Shown: one piece after another, positions 29,703 to 38,968 of the stretch
Numbering within the stretch: the first letter of the stretch is position 1
Layout of the letters: every line of letters begins with the position of its first letter
Virus record (IMG/VR): IMGVR_UViG_3300047494_000168
Location: 1 to 42,405 of that record
Origin: a virus
DNA: 42,405 nucleotides
Strand: one strand, 5' to 3'
The notes under the pieces: model-generated
Told to the model about the DNA's origin: nothing
Database searches by the model: none
Seen by the model: only the letters and a program-made list of their open reading frames with translations
Made by a program: the position numbers and the translations under genes

Positions 29703-30136
29703 TGAAACATCCACCTCAAGCCCGCATCGCGCGCCTCCCGGCCCGCCTCTACGCCGACCTCATCGGCAAGCCCTACCTCGCCGACGGGCGGGGGCCTGCC
29801 GCCTACGACTGTCTCGGCCTGGTGCTGGAGCTGCAGCGCCGCCAGGGCAGGCAGGTGCCGGAGTACTCCTCCAGCTCCGAGGAGCTGCACCGCAGCGTTG
29901 ATCGCGGCGCCGGGGTTCTGGGCGTCGCCCGGTCCATCGGCCACCCCCAGCCCGGGTGCGTGGTGCTGCTGCGCACGCTGGAGCCGGGGCGCGTGCACAT
30001 GGGAACCATGCTCGATCCGTGGGCGATGGTGCATTGCTCTGAGTCCTCGCAGTCGGTGGTGGTGGAGCGTTTGGCCGGCTCGCGCTGGGAGCGCTGCGTG
30101 CTGGGCTTCTACGTGCCGCAAGGCGGTGCCGCATGA
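29702..30136 (+). CDS. NlpC/P60-type tail peptidase (gpK-like)
   Basis: 144 residues. YDCLGLVLELQ carries the catalytic cysteine (C37) and RVHMGTML the histidine (H99), with H111 as third candidate. Equivalent to the C-terminal peptidase domain of lambda gpK; lacks the N-terminal JAB domain. Should open the peptidoglycan locally during DNA entry. Overlaps the IJ gene by ATGA. Confidence 0.8.
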   Translation: MKHPPQARIARLPARLYADLIGKPYLADGRGPAAYDCLGLVLELQRRQGRQVPEYSSSSEELHRSVDRGAGVLGVARSIGHPQPGCVVLLRTLEPGRVHMGTMLDPWAMVHCSESSQSVVVERLAGSRWERCVLGFYVPQGGAA

Positions 30137-33100
30137 TCCGCATCATCACCATCACCAACCCCATCGACGTGCAGCGCGATCGCCGCACCGCCGACGTGGA
30201 CACGCTCGGCCACAACCTCTGCCAGGTGCTGCTGTACCACTTCGCCGCCGCGGTCGCCCGGCCCGTCGACGGGGAGGAGATCACCGCGCTCTTCGACGTG
30301 TGGGCGGCGGACTACGTCGCCAGCGTCAACGGCCACGTCTGGCCGCGCTCGCTGTGGGACCAGGTGACGCCACGCGACGGCGACACCATTGTGCTCTTCC
30401 CGGTCGTCGCCGGCGGCAGCCTGCTGCGGACACTGGCCTCGGTGGCGCTGCTGGCCGGTACCATCGCGCTGGCGGCCTCGGGCGCGGGCGCGTTCGTGGG
30501 GGCGTTTCTCTCGGCGGCCATCAGCGCCAACGTCACGGCGGCCATCGGCACCTCCATCCTCGTGGGCGCGGCGCAGATCGCCGGCAACCTGCTCATCTCC
30601 GCCGTGCTGGGCAAGAACACGCCCAGCAACAAGAGCGCCAGCGGCAGCTATGACCCGGACGGCCCGCAGACGCTTGCCCGCAGCGGCACCGTCATCCCAA
30701 AGGGTTACGGCACCATGCTTTGGGGCGGAAACATCATCGCCAGCTTCACGGAGATCGACGGCTCCGACCAGTGGGTGAACGTGCTGGTGTGCTTCGGCTT
30801 CGGCCCCGCGCGCAGCATCAGGCAGGTGCAGATCAACGGCAAACCCATCTACGAGTACCAGAACTGCAGCTACTACACGCGCCTCGGCACCAACGACCAG
30901 ACCGAGCTTGCACAGTTCAACCAGATCTCGAACGGCTACCCGCAAGACACTCAGTGCCTTGCGGGAATCCCCGTCGTGGTCCCCGGCACGGGCGACCAGA
31001 CCCGCGCGCTGCAGGTGGACATCAGCTACCCCAGCGGCATCTTCGTCAACACGAACGACGGCAACATCATCCCCGCCGTGATCACCTGGCTGCTGGAGTA
31101 CCAGCTCGATGGCTCGCTCGAATGGCAGCAGGCCATCCAGCCGCAGACCACCGCGGACGTGGTCCAGTTCAACCCCAACGGCTCGGCGTACTTCCCCAAC
31201 AGCTGGGGCGTCGTCGCCACCGATCTGCCCACCGGGTCGAACGTGGTGTACGACGTCGACAACGGGCCGCACAACCCCGGCGACAAGTGGACCGGCAACA
31301 TCACCGTCGAGACCTTCGCGCCCAACGGCAACCACAGCACCTACACCACCACGCGGCAGGGCGAGTGGCAGCTGCTCGACATCAACGTCAACTACGTCTA
31401 TGTGCTCACCTGGACCTCTGGGTATCAGGACGTGGTCTTCGCGCAGACCACGCCCTGCTACAGCCGCAGCACCATCCTCGGCCTCGCCCCGGGCAAGTAC
31501 AACGTCCGCATCACCAAGTACGGCTCCGCCCGGCTGCATGACGATGTCTACTTCGGCGACAACTACAGCCCCAACGTGGGGCAGGACATGTGGGTGCATT
31601 CCGTCAACGAGATCACGTACCAGGACCTGGCGTACCCAAACATGGTGCTGATCGGCGTGCGCGCGCTGGCCACCAGCCAGCTATCTGGCAGCGGCATCAA
31701 GGTCACCGCGCTTATCGAGCACGGCCTGCGCACGCTGGACACCGGCGTGCTGCCCGCCGCGCTCCAGCAGTTTGAGGAGGACAACCCGGCCTGCGTCGCC
31801 GCGGACATGCTGCTGGACGACCTCTACGGCGGCGGCGCGTGGCCCGGCATCACCCCCACCAACCTCGAGCGCTTTATCGACGAGTGGGTCGCCTGGGCCG
31901 AGGCCAGCGATGCTCTGGTGCCCGATGGCAACGGCGGCAACGTGCGGCTCTGCCAGTTCGCCGGCGTCTTCGACAATGAGGACAACCTGTGGAACCAGGT
32001 CACCCGCGTCGGCGGCATCAGCCGCGCGGGCATCGTGCAGATGGGCCTAGACTACGGCGTCTTCCTCGATGGCCCGGTCGACGCGCCGGTGCAGATGTTC
32101 ACCGTCGGCAACATCCTGCAGGACAGCTTCACCGAGACCTGGCTGCCGATCGACGACCGCGCCAACCAGGTGGAGGTGCAGTTCGCCGACCAGACCCGCT
32201 ACTACAAGGCGGACAACCCGCTGGTCTACATGGATACCGCCCAGCAGGACGCGGGCGTGGTGGTGAAGAACAGCCGCATCAATGCGCTGGGCATCACGCT
32301 GCCCGCGCGGGTGTGGCACTTCGCACGCTACAAGCAGCGCAGCACCGAGTTCCTGCTGCGCTCCGGCAGCTTCCGCACGGACACCGACGGCATCGCCTGC
32401 CGGCCGGGGAACGTGATCGCGCTGCAGCATGACGTGCCGCAGTGGGGCTACGGCGGCCGCACGCTGCCCGGCAGCTCCACCACGCGGCTCGTCCTGGACC
32501 GCAACGACGTGCCCTTCGACACCGCAACCAGCTACTCGGTGGTCGTGCAGCACGCGGTGGTGCAGAGGTACACCGGAACGGTCACGGGCGGGTCGCTGGT
32601 GCCAGGCGTGGGCGCGGTGCTCACGCTCAGCGGCTTCGACGGCGACCAGCGGGTAACGCGCATCGTCTTCGCCGACGGCTCCGACCACCTCGTCCTCGCC
32701 TCGGCCGCTGGCACCGTCACCATCCCGGAACCGGCCACGGTGCCCATCGGCGGCGGGGGAACCCTGGTCTACATCCCGCCCACCGGCGGCTACACGCTCT
32801 TCGACACCGACGTCATGGAGACCGTCGGCGTCACGGGCCTCAGCGCCGCGGGGTGCCCGCCAGGGACCATCGCAGCGCTGCTGGCCGCGCCGCTCTCGCA
32901 GCCGCCGGACGACTTCGGCCTGTACATCTACGGCGCGGCCGGCGCGGTCAAGTGGGTGCGCGTCACCCGCATCACCAAGGCCAGCGAGTTCCGCAGCACC
33001 ATCGAGTGGGTGGATTACGACGCCAGCATCTATGACGTTGCCACGCCCGTCATCGGCGAGACCTCCGCCCAGGTGACGAGCAACCCGGGCGTCACCAGCC

Positions 33101-34422
33101 TCACCGGCGCGGAGGGCTTCAAGCTCGTCGCCGGCAGCTATGCCAGCTACGCCAACCTCTCCTGGCAGCCGGGACCCAACACCGCTGGGGTGGCCATCTA
33201 CGCGCAATTCGTTGGCACGACCAAGGTGCAGCCCACGCTGGTCCAGCGCGTCATTGGCGCCAACACCGTGCAGCTGCCGGTCTCGCCCGGCACCACGGTC
33301 CAGTACACCGCGGTCGGCTTCGATGCGGACGGCAACTACGCCGGCCTGGGCACCGCACCAACGGTCACCATCGCGGCCGTCGGGGTGGCCACGAACCTGC
33401 TGCTGGGCTCGAGCTTCAGCAGCGGGTTCGCGTACTGGTCCATCTCGCCGCGCGCCGGCGACACCTTCGCTCCGCAGTTCGACGACGACGGCCAGGCTGT
33501 CTACACCGTCGCCGGCACGGCGCTCACAGCGCCACAGCAGCTCTGCTTCCAGCAGGTTCCCGCCACCAAGTGGAGCGTGGGTGGGCTGCTGATGCTGAGC
33601 GGCTACGTCATGGACTCCGCCGCCGTCTCCACCGCGCCCAACGCGGGCAGTGTGTCGCTGGGCATCGTCTTCGTCAACGCCGGCGGCAACCCCATCAGCA
33701 CCGCGCAGGTGCTGGCCCCGCTCAGCGGCGTCCAGCCCACGCTCACGCGGTTCAACACCGCTGCCGTCGCCGTGCCTGTGGGCACCGCAGCGGTCTTCGT
33801 GCAGATCGCCCTTGCGGGCAGCTCGCTCAGCGTAAAAGTGGGCTCCGCCATCACCGTGAGCCATCTGCTGTTGGAGGCCGCCGAGACCGGCCAAACCACG
33901 CCCAGCGCCTGGGCGGACATCGACGCCAACGGCAACATCCTGGACCTCTTCACCAGCGGCAGCAGCACCGGCCTCCGCGTGCAGGGCAGCGTCCTGCCCA
34001 GCTTCACCGGCAGCTTCAGCCAAACCGGCACCAGCACGACGCTCACCCTTGGCTGGAGCAACCTGGTCATCCTCTGGCCGGACGGCGCATACACCATCAT
34101 CCCGGACGGCACACTCGCCATCAGCGGCCTCACGCCCAGCACCACCTACTACGCCTACCTGTATTTCGACATCATCAACGGCGGGGTCAAGGCCGCTGCG
34201 CCTGCCACCGCGCTGGGCACACCCAATGCGCTATGGCCTGCCATCAGCGCCAACGCGGATGCCGCCTGCAAACAAGACGGCAGGGTCGCGCTCACGCCCG
34301 GCGGGTACGCTGTGGTCACCAGCGCCTCGGGTGGCAGCGGTGGCGGCGGTGGCGGCGGTGGCGGCGGATCGAACCCGGACCCCATCTTGCCGGTCGGCCC
34401 GGTGCGCGTCTCCACGGAGTAA
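30133..34422 (+). CDS. Tail tip attachment protein, I-J fusion
   Basis: 1429 residues. Residues 1-160 resemble gpI: a ubiquitin-like start (RIITITNPIDVQRDRRTADV) and long hydrophobic helices (about 97-160) with AlaGly-rich turns. The J part follows (ARSGTVIPKGYGTMLWGGNI), with the central hub domains (YDVATPVIGETSAQV and Ig-like modules near 1000-1090), a carbohydrate-binding-like segment (about 1090-1270) and a Gly-rich end (GGSGGGGGGGGG). It forms the central tip and recognises the receptor or carries the fibres. In lambda I and J are separate genes. Confidence 0.88.
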   Translation: MIRIITITNPIDVQRDRRTADVDTLGHNLCQVLLYHFAAAVARPVDGEEITALFDVWAADYVASVNGHVWPRSLWDQVTPRDGDTIVLFPVVAGGSLLRTLASVALLAGTIALAASGAGAFVGAFLSAAISANVTAAIGTSILVGAAQIAGNLLISAVLGKNTPSNKSASGSYDPDGPQTLARSGTVIPKGYGTMLWGGNIIASFTEIDGSDQWVNVLVCFGFGPARSIRQVQINGKPIYEYQNCSYYTRLGTNDQTELAQFNQISNGYPQDTQCLAGIPVVVPGTGDQTRALQVDISYPSGIFVNTNDGNIIPAVITWLLEYQLDGSLEWQQAIQPQTTADVVQFNPNGSAYFPNSWGVVATDLPTGSNVVYDVDNGPHNPGDKWTGNITVETFAPNGNHSTYTTTRQGEWQLLDINVNYVYVLTWTSGYQDVVFAQTTPCYSRSTILGLAPGKYNVRITKYGSARLHDDVYFGDNYSPNVGQDMWVHSVNEITYQDLAYPNMVLIGVRALATSQLSGSGIKVTALIEHGLRTLDTGVLPAALQQFEEDNPACVAADMLLDDLYGGGAWPGITPTNLERFIDEWVAWAEASDALVPDGNGGNVRLCQFAGVFDNEDNLWNQVTRVGGISRAGIVQMGLDYGVFLDGPVDAPVQMFTVGNILQDSFTETWLPIDDRANQVEVQFADQTRYYKADNPLVYMDTAQQDAGVVVKNSRINALGITLPARVWHFARYKQRSTEFLLRSGSFRTDTDGIACRPGNVIALQHDVPQWGYGGRTLPGSSTTRLVLDRNDVPFDTATSYSVVVQHAVVQRYTGTVTGGSLVPGVGAVLTLSGFDGDQRVTRIVFADGSDHLVLASAAGTVTIPEPATVPIGGGGTLVYIPPTGGYTLFDTDVMETVGVTGLSAAGCPPGTIAALLAAPLSQPPDDFGLYIYGAAGAVKWVRVTRITKASEFRSTIEWVDYDASIYDVATPVIGETSAQVTSNPGVTSLTGAEGFKLVAGSYASYANLSWQPGPNTAGVAIYAQFVGTTKVQPTLVQRVIGANTVQLPVSPGTTVQYTAVGFDADGNYAGLGTAPTVTIAAVGVATNLLLGSSFSSGFAYWSISPRAGDTFAPQFDDDGQAVYTVAGTALTAPQQLCFQQVPATKWSVGGLLMLSGYVMDSAAVSTAPNAGSVSLGIVFVNAGGNPISTAQVLAPLSGVQPTLTRFNTAAVAVPVGTAAVFVQIALAGSSLSVKVGSAITVSHLLLEAAETGQTTPSAWADIDANGNILDLFTSGSSTGLRVQGSVLPSFTGSFSQTGTSTTLTLGWSNLVILWPDGAYTIIPDGTLAISGLTPSTTYYAYLYFDIINGGVKAAAPATALGTPNALWPAISANADAACKQDGRVALTPGGYAVVTSASGGSGGGGGGGGGGSNPDPILPVGPVRVSTE

Positions 34423-34430
34423 CCCTGGTT

Positions 34431-34460
34431 TTGACGGCTTCGCTCGCCCGTGACTACACC
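34431..34460 (+). promoter_or_regulatory. Late promoter 5, predicted leaderless
   Basis: TTGACG (34431-34436), 18 bases, TACACC (34455-34460), 5 bases, ATG 34466; 35-base spacing. Near-copy of the promoter at 23148. Confidence 0.75.
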
Positions 34461-34465
34461 TGCAC

Positions 34466-35296
34466 ATGCAGGCAACGGCCGTCTCCACCACCGCAACCAC
34501 CACCGCAGGCTCGGCGGCCGTCACCGTCGTCAGCGCCACGGGCCTCACCCAGGGCCAGGTCATCTTCATGGCCGGCCTCGCGGCGGGCACCACTATCCTG
34601 TCGATCGCGGGCACCACCGTCACCCTGAGCGCCACGGCCACGGCCACGGCCTCCGCCGCGAACCTGCTGGCCTTCACCCCGGGCTTCGTGCCGCTGCTGG
34701 CCAGCAACATCCAGAACGCTGACGGCACACCTCTGGCCGCGGGCTTCCTCGAGATCGTCCCGACGGACACCAGCGACAACCCGCTCACGGCGGTCGCTGG
34801 CGGAACGGGCGGCGCCATCGCCACCGCCCCGGCCGTGGTCACCATCACCAACGGCGCCATCCCCGCCGGCATCTGCATCCCGGACAGCTCGCAGACCCGG
34901 CCCGCGAACCTCTGCTACCGCATCTCCATCCTGGACGCGACCACCGTGCCGATCTTCACCTGGCGCACCGTGCAGACCGCCGCGAACACCCCGCTCAACC
35001 TGGACACCCTGCAGCCCAACGTCCCAACCCAGGCCATCGTGCAGGCCGGCCCTCCGGGGGCGCCGGGGGCGGCCGGGGTCGCTGGCACGCTGATCGCTGA
35101 GGTCCCCGGCGGCGTCATCGGCACGGACACCACCTTCACCCTGGCCCACACCCCCGCCAGCGTCATCGGCGTCTTCCGCAATGGGCTGCTCCGCGCCGCC
35201 TCAGAGTACACCTTCAACTCCGCCACCACATTTAGCTGGACCACCAACCCCATCACCCAAGGAGAATCTCATGCGGTGCTTTACATCCATGCCTAA
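34466..35296 (+). CDS. Small tail fibre protein with collagen-like segment
   Basis: 276 residues. Residues 1-60 are the same beta module as in the tube and L-like proteins (AVTVVSATGLTQGQVIFMAG, AAGTTILSI, VTLSATATATASA). A central domain (about 70-185) looks like a fibre-attachment domain, followed by a short collagen-type GPPGAPGAAGVAG and a C-terminal domain (GVIGTDTTFTLAHTPASVIG, VFRNGLL, YTFNSATTFSW) typical of phage fibre ends. Probably a trimeric fibre bound to the tip. The tailspike gene starts within its last codons. Confidence 0.75.
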   Translation: MQATAVSTTATTTAGSAAVTVVSATGLTQGQVIFMAGLAAGTTILSIAGTTVTLSATATATASAANLLAFTPGFVPLLASNIQNADGTPLAAGFLEIVPTDTSDNPLTAVAGGTGGAIATAPAVVTITNGAIPAGICIPDSSQTRPANLCYRISILDATTVPIFTWRTVQTAANTPLNLDTLQPNVPTQAIVQAGPPGAPGAAGVAGTLIAEVPGGVIGTDTTFTLAHTPASVIGVFRNGLLRAASEYTFNSATTFSWTTNPITQGESHAVLYIHA

Positions 35297-37994
35297 ACTG
35301 CTCGGCCTCGCGTTGGCCACCGTCGCCTTGGCCGCGTCGGCGCAGACCAAGATCAACGCCAAGAACGACATCAACTGGCAGCCACTCACCGGCAACAGCA
35401 GCGTGCTGCCGTCGCTGGCTCCCACCCAGGTCAACGTCGACATCTACCCCGGCTCGGATGTGGGCGCGAAGATCACCGCCGCCCAGGCGGCGATGCCCTC
35501 CGGCTTCTATATCACCCTCTCGGTCAACACGGCTGGCACCCTCTCCACCGCTTACACACTCGCCGCCGGCAATGACCTCGTCGTCAATGCTCCTGTCACC
35601 GTCGCTGCAACTGGAACACTAGCGGGGAACAACCGCATCACCTGCTCCTCGGCAGCGATCCTCACCACGACCATCGCGCATCCTTTCGTCTCTACGGCCA
35701 GCAACCTCACCATCGACCACTGCCAGCTCGCTAGCACCTACTCTGGCAACGCGCTCCTGCTCAGCACCACGGGCAGCAGCAGTGTGCTTATCGACCACAA
35801 CCGCACGACCTCGCAAGGCATGGGCCTTCTCAGCGCGACCGGTGGAAACGGCATCCGCACAGCCTTCAACGATGTCATCTGGCCTTCCAGCGGTGGTGTG
35901 TACGCCGTGTATTGGCAGGGCAACGCCAACGACGTGACGGTGACGAACAACCACTTCAAGAACGTCGCTGACCCCGTTGAGTTCTTCAACGCAAACGCGA
36001 ACCCAAGCAGCTATTCGGGGTCGGGCGGATGCCCCGGAAGCCCCACAGCATATCCGGGTAGCCGCGCCTTGGTGGCAAGTTGTGGTGGGCGATACATCAT
36101 CGCAAACAACCAGTGCGAGGGAGCTGTATCTTGCTTTTGGGGTTCCGTCGCTCACGATGTGGTGGTGGCCAATAACACGGCATCGGGTTGCAGTGATGTC
36201 TGCTATGACGCTGAGGGAAGCATCGACGTGACCTTCGCCAATAACACCGGTGATACAGCGGGGACAGCGGTGGGCAGCGTGTTTTTCTTCGCAGATCATA
36301 TCCAGTGGACTGGCAATCACTTTAGTCAGAACCCCAGCGGTGCCTTGATTCAAGCCTTCAACGCTTCGCAAAATCCGGGTGCTCAAAACTATATGACGGT
36401 CGAGGGCAACACGCTCAACTGCTACCCTCCGTCTTCGGGCTACTCATCGCCATGCACAGGCGTTGGTGGTGACCCTATCGCCAACTTCGCCATCAAGGGC
36501 AACACCTTCAAGGATGCGGGCGTTAGTTTCGGCAATCAGATTGGCGGAACCTCGCTGATTGCCAATAACGATATGATCTTCACCACGGCCTTCGGGTCTG
36601 CGGCCAACGCCATCAATATCGGCGATGTCACCAATGCGAGTGGCAGCCTGAAGGTGGAGAACAACACCATCACTTCCGTCGCTCAGCCTAGCGGTTCAGC
36701 GGCCATCTACGTGCAGCTTTACGACTACAACGACATCAACACTGCCTACATCACAGGCAACCACACCTATGGTGCTACGGGCTATGCGGGTGGCTTTCCC
36801 GTGGACATCAGCACCGTGAACGCCAGCGGCAACGCAGCGCAATACTGGCTCGTCACGGACAACTATGCAGGTGCGGGGAACATTCGGCACACGATTCCGG
36901 GTGGCCACGGTGATGGCTATGCTCACTACGATAACAAGCTCGACAACTCCGGAACCCAAGCGTGGTACTTAGACACACCAATGGTGACACAAGACCAAGC
37001 GTCGAAGACAGGGGCTACGACAACCTACGACCCTTATGGGGCTGCTGCTGCTGCTCAGAGTGCGGCCATTGCCTCTGCCAATGCGACCGCTGCCAACGCC
37101 AGCAACCTCAGCAGCGGCACGGTGAACCCCGCGCTGCTGCCGGTATTTGGGGCAAGCGGCTCAACACACGCCGTTGGTGCGGTGCCCGACCCTGGCGCGA
37201 CGGCGGGAGCCGCACGGTATCTGCGCGAGGACGGGATGTGGGTGGCTCCGCCTTACCTGGCGCTGGACAGCAGCGGCAACATCTCGGTGCCAGGGCAATC
37301 CAGCTTTTCTGGCACGGCCACGTTTCATCACGAGTTCAACTCGATTGCCGCGGCCGGCGATGCCGCGGGTGTGATGGTGCCCTCGGACGACACGGCGAAC
37401 ACCAAGGAGCTGTACGGGGCCAACCACGCCAACAGTACCTATGTCTGGTGGATCAACAACGATGGCAGCGCGCAGTACCCCAGCGTCAACGGAGTAGCCC
37501 TCACGAACACCGGGGACGGCACGAAAACTCTCTACAACGACGGCACTTACAAGACACCGCCTTCTGGTGGTTCAACAGGCATCACCGCAAATGGTGGCTA
37601 CACATTGACCAACCAGACCGGCAATATCGGCGGCTATGGTTTGTCGCTCGTGTATCAGGTGCCGACAGGTGGTGATGGTGAGTACGAGGTCAGCGGCTCG
37701 CTCTATGTCGATACAGTCGCCACAACCGCCTCCTCGGACGGGCTGGCCCTCCAGTGGTTCATCAAAGCCGGTTACTCACCCTACAACTTCCCGGACTTCT
37801 CATGGAACGCAATCAACGGTTGTGTGGTGACGACAGGTGTTACTGGTCCATGCCAGGACCACAATTCAGGCATCTTCGCTCCGAGCAAGAAGTATTACCT
37901 CAAGGCGGGCGACCTCATCTACTTCGGCACTTCAGATCCGACGACCAATAACGCAGTGTATGACGTTACTTGGAAGGTCGTGAAAGTGAACTAG
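35271..37994 (+). CDS. Beta-helix tailspike with predicted signal peptide
   Basis: 907 residues, AAGGAG 9 bases before ATG 35271. The N-terminus MRCFTSMPKLLGLALATVAL followed by AASAQTK looks like a Sec signal peptide with an AxA site. Residues about 60-560 are repetitive (NLTIDHCQLAS, VTVTNNHFKNV, VVANNTASGC, SLKVENNTITS), a right-handed parallel beta-helix as in pectate lyases and tailspikes. A fibre shaft motif (NLSSGTVNPALLPVFG) and a C-terminal receptor-type domain with two cysteines (C868, C877 region) follow. Base composition drops visibly between about 35,600 and 37,990, which suggests recent acquisition. Role: binding or degrading surface polysaccharide. Confidence 0.75.
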   Translation: MRCFTSMPKLLGLALATVALAASAQTKINAKNDINWQPLTGNSSVLPSLAPTQVNVDIYPGSDVGAKITAAQAAMPSGFYITLSVNTAGTLSTAYTLAAGNDLVVNAPVTVAATGTLAGNNRITCSSAAILTTTIAHPFVSTASNLTIDHCQLASTYSGNALLLSTTGSSSVLIDHNRTTSQGMGLLSATGGNGIRTAFNDVIWPSSGGVYAVYWQGNANDVTVTNNHFKNVADPVEFFNANANPSSYSGSGGCPGSPTAYPGSRALVASCGGRYIIANNQCEGAVSCFWGSVAHDVVVANNTASGCSDVCYDAEGSIDVTFANNTGDTAGTAVGSVFFFADHIQWTGNHFSQNPSGALIQAFNASQNPGAQNYMTVEGNTLNCYPPSSGYSSPCTGVGGDPIANFAIKGNTFKDAGVSFGNQIGGTSLIANNDMIFTTAFGSAANAINIGDVTNASGSLKVENNTITSVAQPSGSAAIYVQLYDYNDINTAYITGNHTYGATGYAGGFPVDISTVNASGNAAQYWLVTDNYAGAGNIRHTIPGGHGDGYAHYDNKLDNSGTQAWYLDTPMVTQDQASKTGATTTYDPYGAAAAAQSAAIASANATAANASNLSSGTVNPALLPVFGASGSTHAVGAVPDPGATAGAARYLREDGMWVAPPYLALDSSGNISVPGQSSFSGTATFHHEFNSIAAAGDAAGVMVPSDDTANTKELYGANHANSTYVWWINNDGSAQYPSVNGVALTNTGDGTKTLYNDGTYKTPPSGGSTGITANGGYTLTNQTGNIGGYGLSLVYQVPTGGDGEYEVSGSLYVDTVATTASSDGLALQWFIKAGYSPYNFPDFSWNAINGCVVTTGVTGPCQDHNSGIFAPSKKYYLKAGDLIYFGTSDPTTNNAVYDVTWKVVKVN

Positions 37995-38015
37995 CCGGGT
38001 GCGTAATCGCGGGAT

Positions 38016-38045
38016 TTGACGGCGACCCCGGCCTCGCCGTATCAC
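38016..38045 (+). promoter_or_regulatory. Late promoter 6, lysis cassette
   Basis: TTGACG (38016-38021), 18 bases, TATCAC (38040-38045). Start codon 38064 lies 18 bases further on, so the leader is short (about 10-12 bases), unlike the others. Confidence 0.6.
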
Positions 38046-38063
38046 CTTCCTGCGAGTCCAGCA

Positions 38064-38462
38064 ATGCGCCTGCAGATCACCCTCCACGTCGTCCCGGAAC
38101 CCGCCGCCCCCGTCGACCTCCACGCCGAGTCCGACGGCGAGCGCCCCGTCCGCTGGTGGTCTGCGGAGTTCAACCTGCGCAATGCCCTGGCCACCATCGC
38201 GCTCATCGCTGGGGCCGTCGCGGCCTATGGCGGCTTCCAGGCGCGGCTGGCCCGGCTGGAGCTCAAGCAGGCCGCCGACCATGAGGCCATTGCGCAGATC
38301 CACGCCGAGGCCGCCCAGCTCCGCACTGACACCGTTCCACGCGCCACCTACGAGCATGACACCGCGCAGCTCGACCTCATGCTCACCTTGCTGGTCCCCG
38401 GCACCGGCGCGGCGCCGCACCTGCTCTACCCCGTCCCCAGCATCCTCAGGGAGGTCCACTGA
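38064..38462 (+). CDS. Membrane protein with coiled coil, lysis cassette
   Basis: 132 residues starting MRLQITLHVVPEPAAPVDLH. One membrane helix (NALATIALIAGAVAAYGGFQ, about residues 40-58) followed by a coiled coil (ARLELKQAADHEAIAQIHAE). Position immediately before the endolysin suggests a holin, holin-like or antiholin role. Its TGA overlaps the endolysin ATG. Confidence 0.6.
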   Translation: MRLQITLHVVPEPAAPVDLHAESDGERPVRWWSAEFNLRNALATIALIAGAVAAYGGFQARLARLELKQAADHEAIAQIHAEAAQLRTDTVPRATYEHDTAQLDLMLTLLVPGTGAAPHLLYPVPSILREVH

Positions 38463-38968
38463 TGGAAGCCACCTCCGAGCAGCGCCTCGCCCTCGTCCAC
38501 CCGGAGCTCGCCGCCAAGGTCCGCGCCGCCGCCGTACAGCTCGCCGCGCAGGGCATGTCCTTCCGCGTCGCCTGCGGCCTGCGCACCTGCGCCGAGCAGG
38601 ACGCGCTCTACGCGCAGGGCCGCACCCGCCCCGGCCCCGTGGTCACCAACGCCCGCGGCGGCTGGAGCAACCACAACTTCGGCTGCGCCGTGGACTGCTA
38701 CCCCTTTATCCACGATGACCACGGCCCCATCGACCTCAGCGACCCCGGTATGCCTGTCTTCCAGGCCATGGTGCGCGCGCTCAAGGCCCAGGGCCTCGCC
38801 TGGGGCGGCGACTGGATCTCGCTCAAGGACGCTCCGCACTTCCAGCTCGCCAACGTGCCAGAGACCCCGAACTCGGCCGATCGCATCGCCTTCGCGCGCG
38901 GCGGCCTGCAGGCCGTGTGGGCGCTGTACACGCCCACGCCCACACCGCCAGTCGAGGAGCAGGCATGA
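38462..38968 (+). CDS. Endolysin, M15 peptidase
   Basis: 168 residues. M15C (VanY/L-alanyl-D-glutamate peptidase-like) domain: FRVACGLRTCAEQDALYAQG (substrate loop), SNHNFGCAVD (zinc ligands H71 and D78), D123 and DAPHFQL (H126 third ligand). Cuts the cell-wall peptide at lysis. No signal peptide, so it depends on a holin to cross the membrane. A Pro-rich tail (PTPTPPVEEQA) ends it. Overlaps the next gene by ATGA. Confidence 0.9.
   Translation: MEATSEQRLALVHPELAAKVRAAAVQLAAQGMSFRVACGLRTCAEQDALYAQGRTRPGPVVTNARGGWSNHNFGCAVDCYPFIHDDHGPIDLSDPGMPVFQAMVRALKAQGLAWGGDWISLKDAPHFQLANVPETPNSADRIAFARGGLQAVWALYTPTPTPPVEEQA

Noticed and set aside
30109-31599. Long open frames on the opposite strand of structural genes (also 27309-29063, 32047-34023, 19447-20841)
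   Set aside because: Arg/His/Gly-rich translations typical of antisense frames in GC-rich DNA; no starts or domains.
34466-37994. Diversity-generating retroelement acting on the fibre genes
   Set aside because: No reverse transcriptase gene and no template/variable repeat pair were seen.
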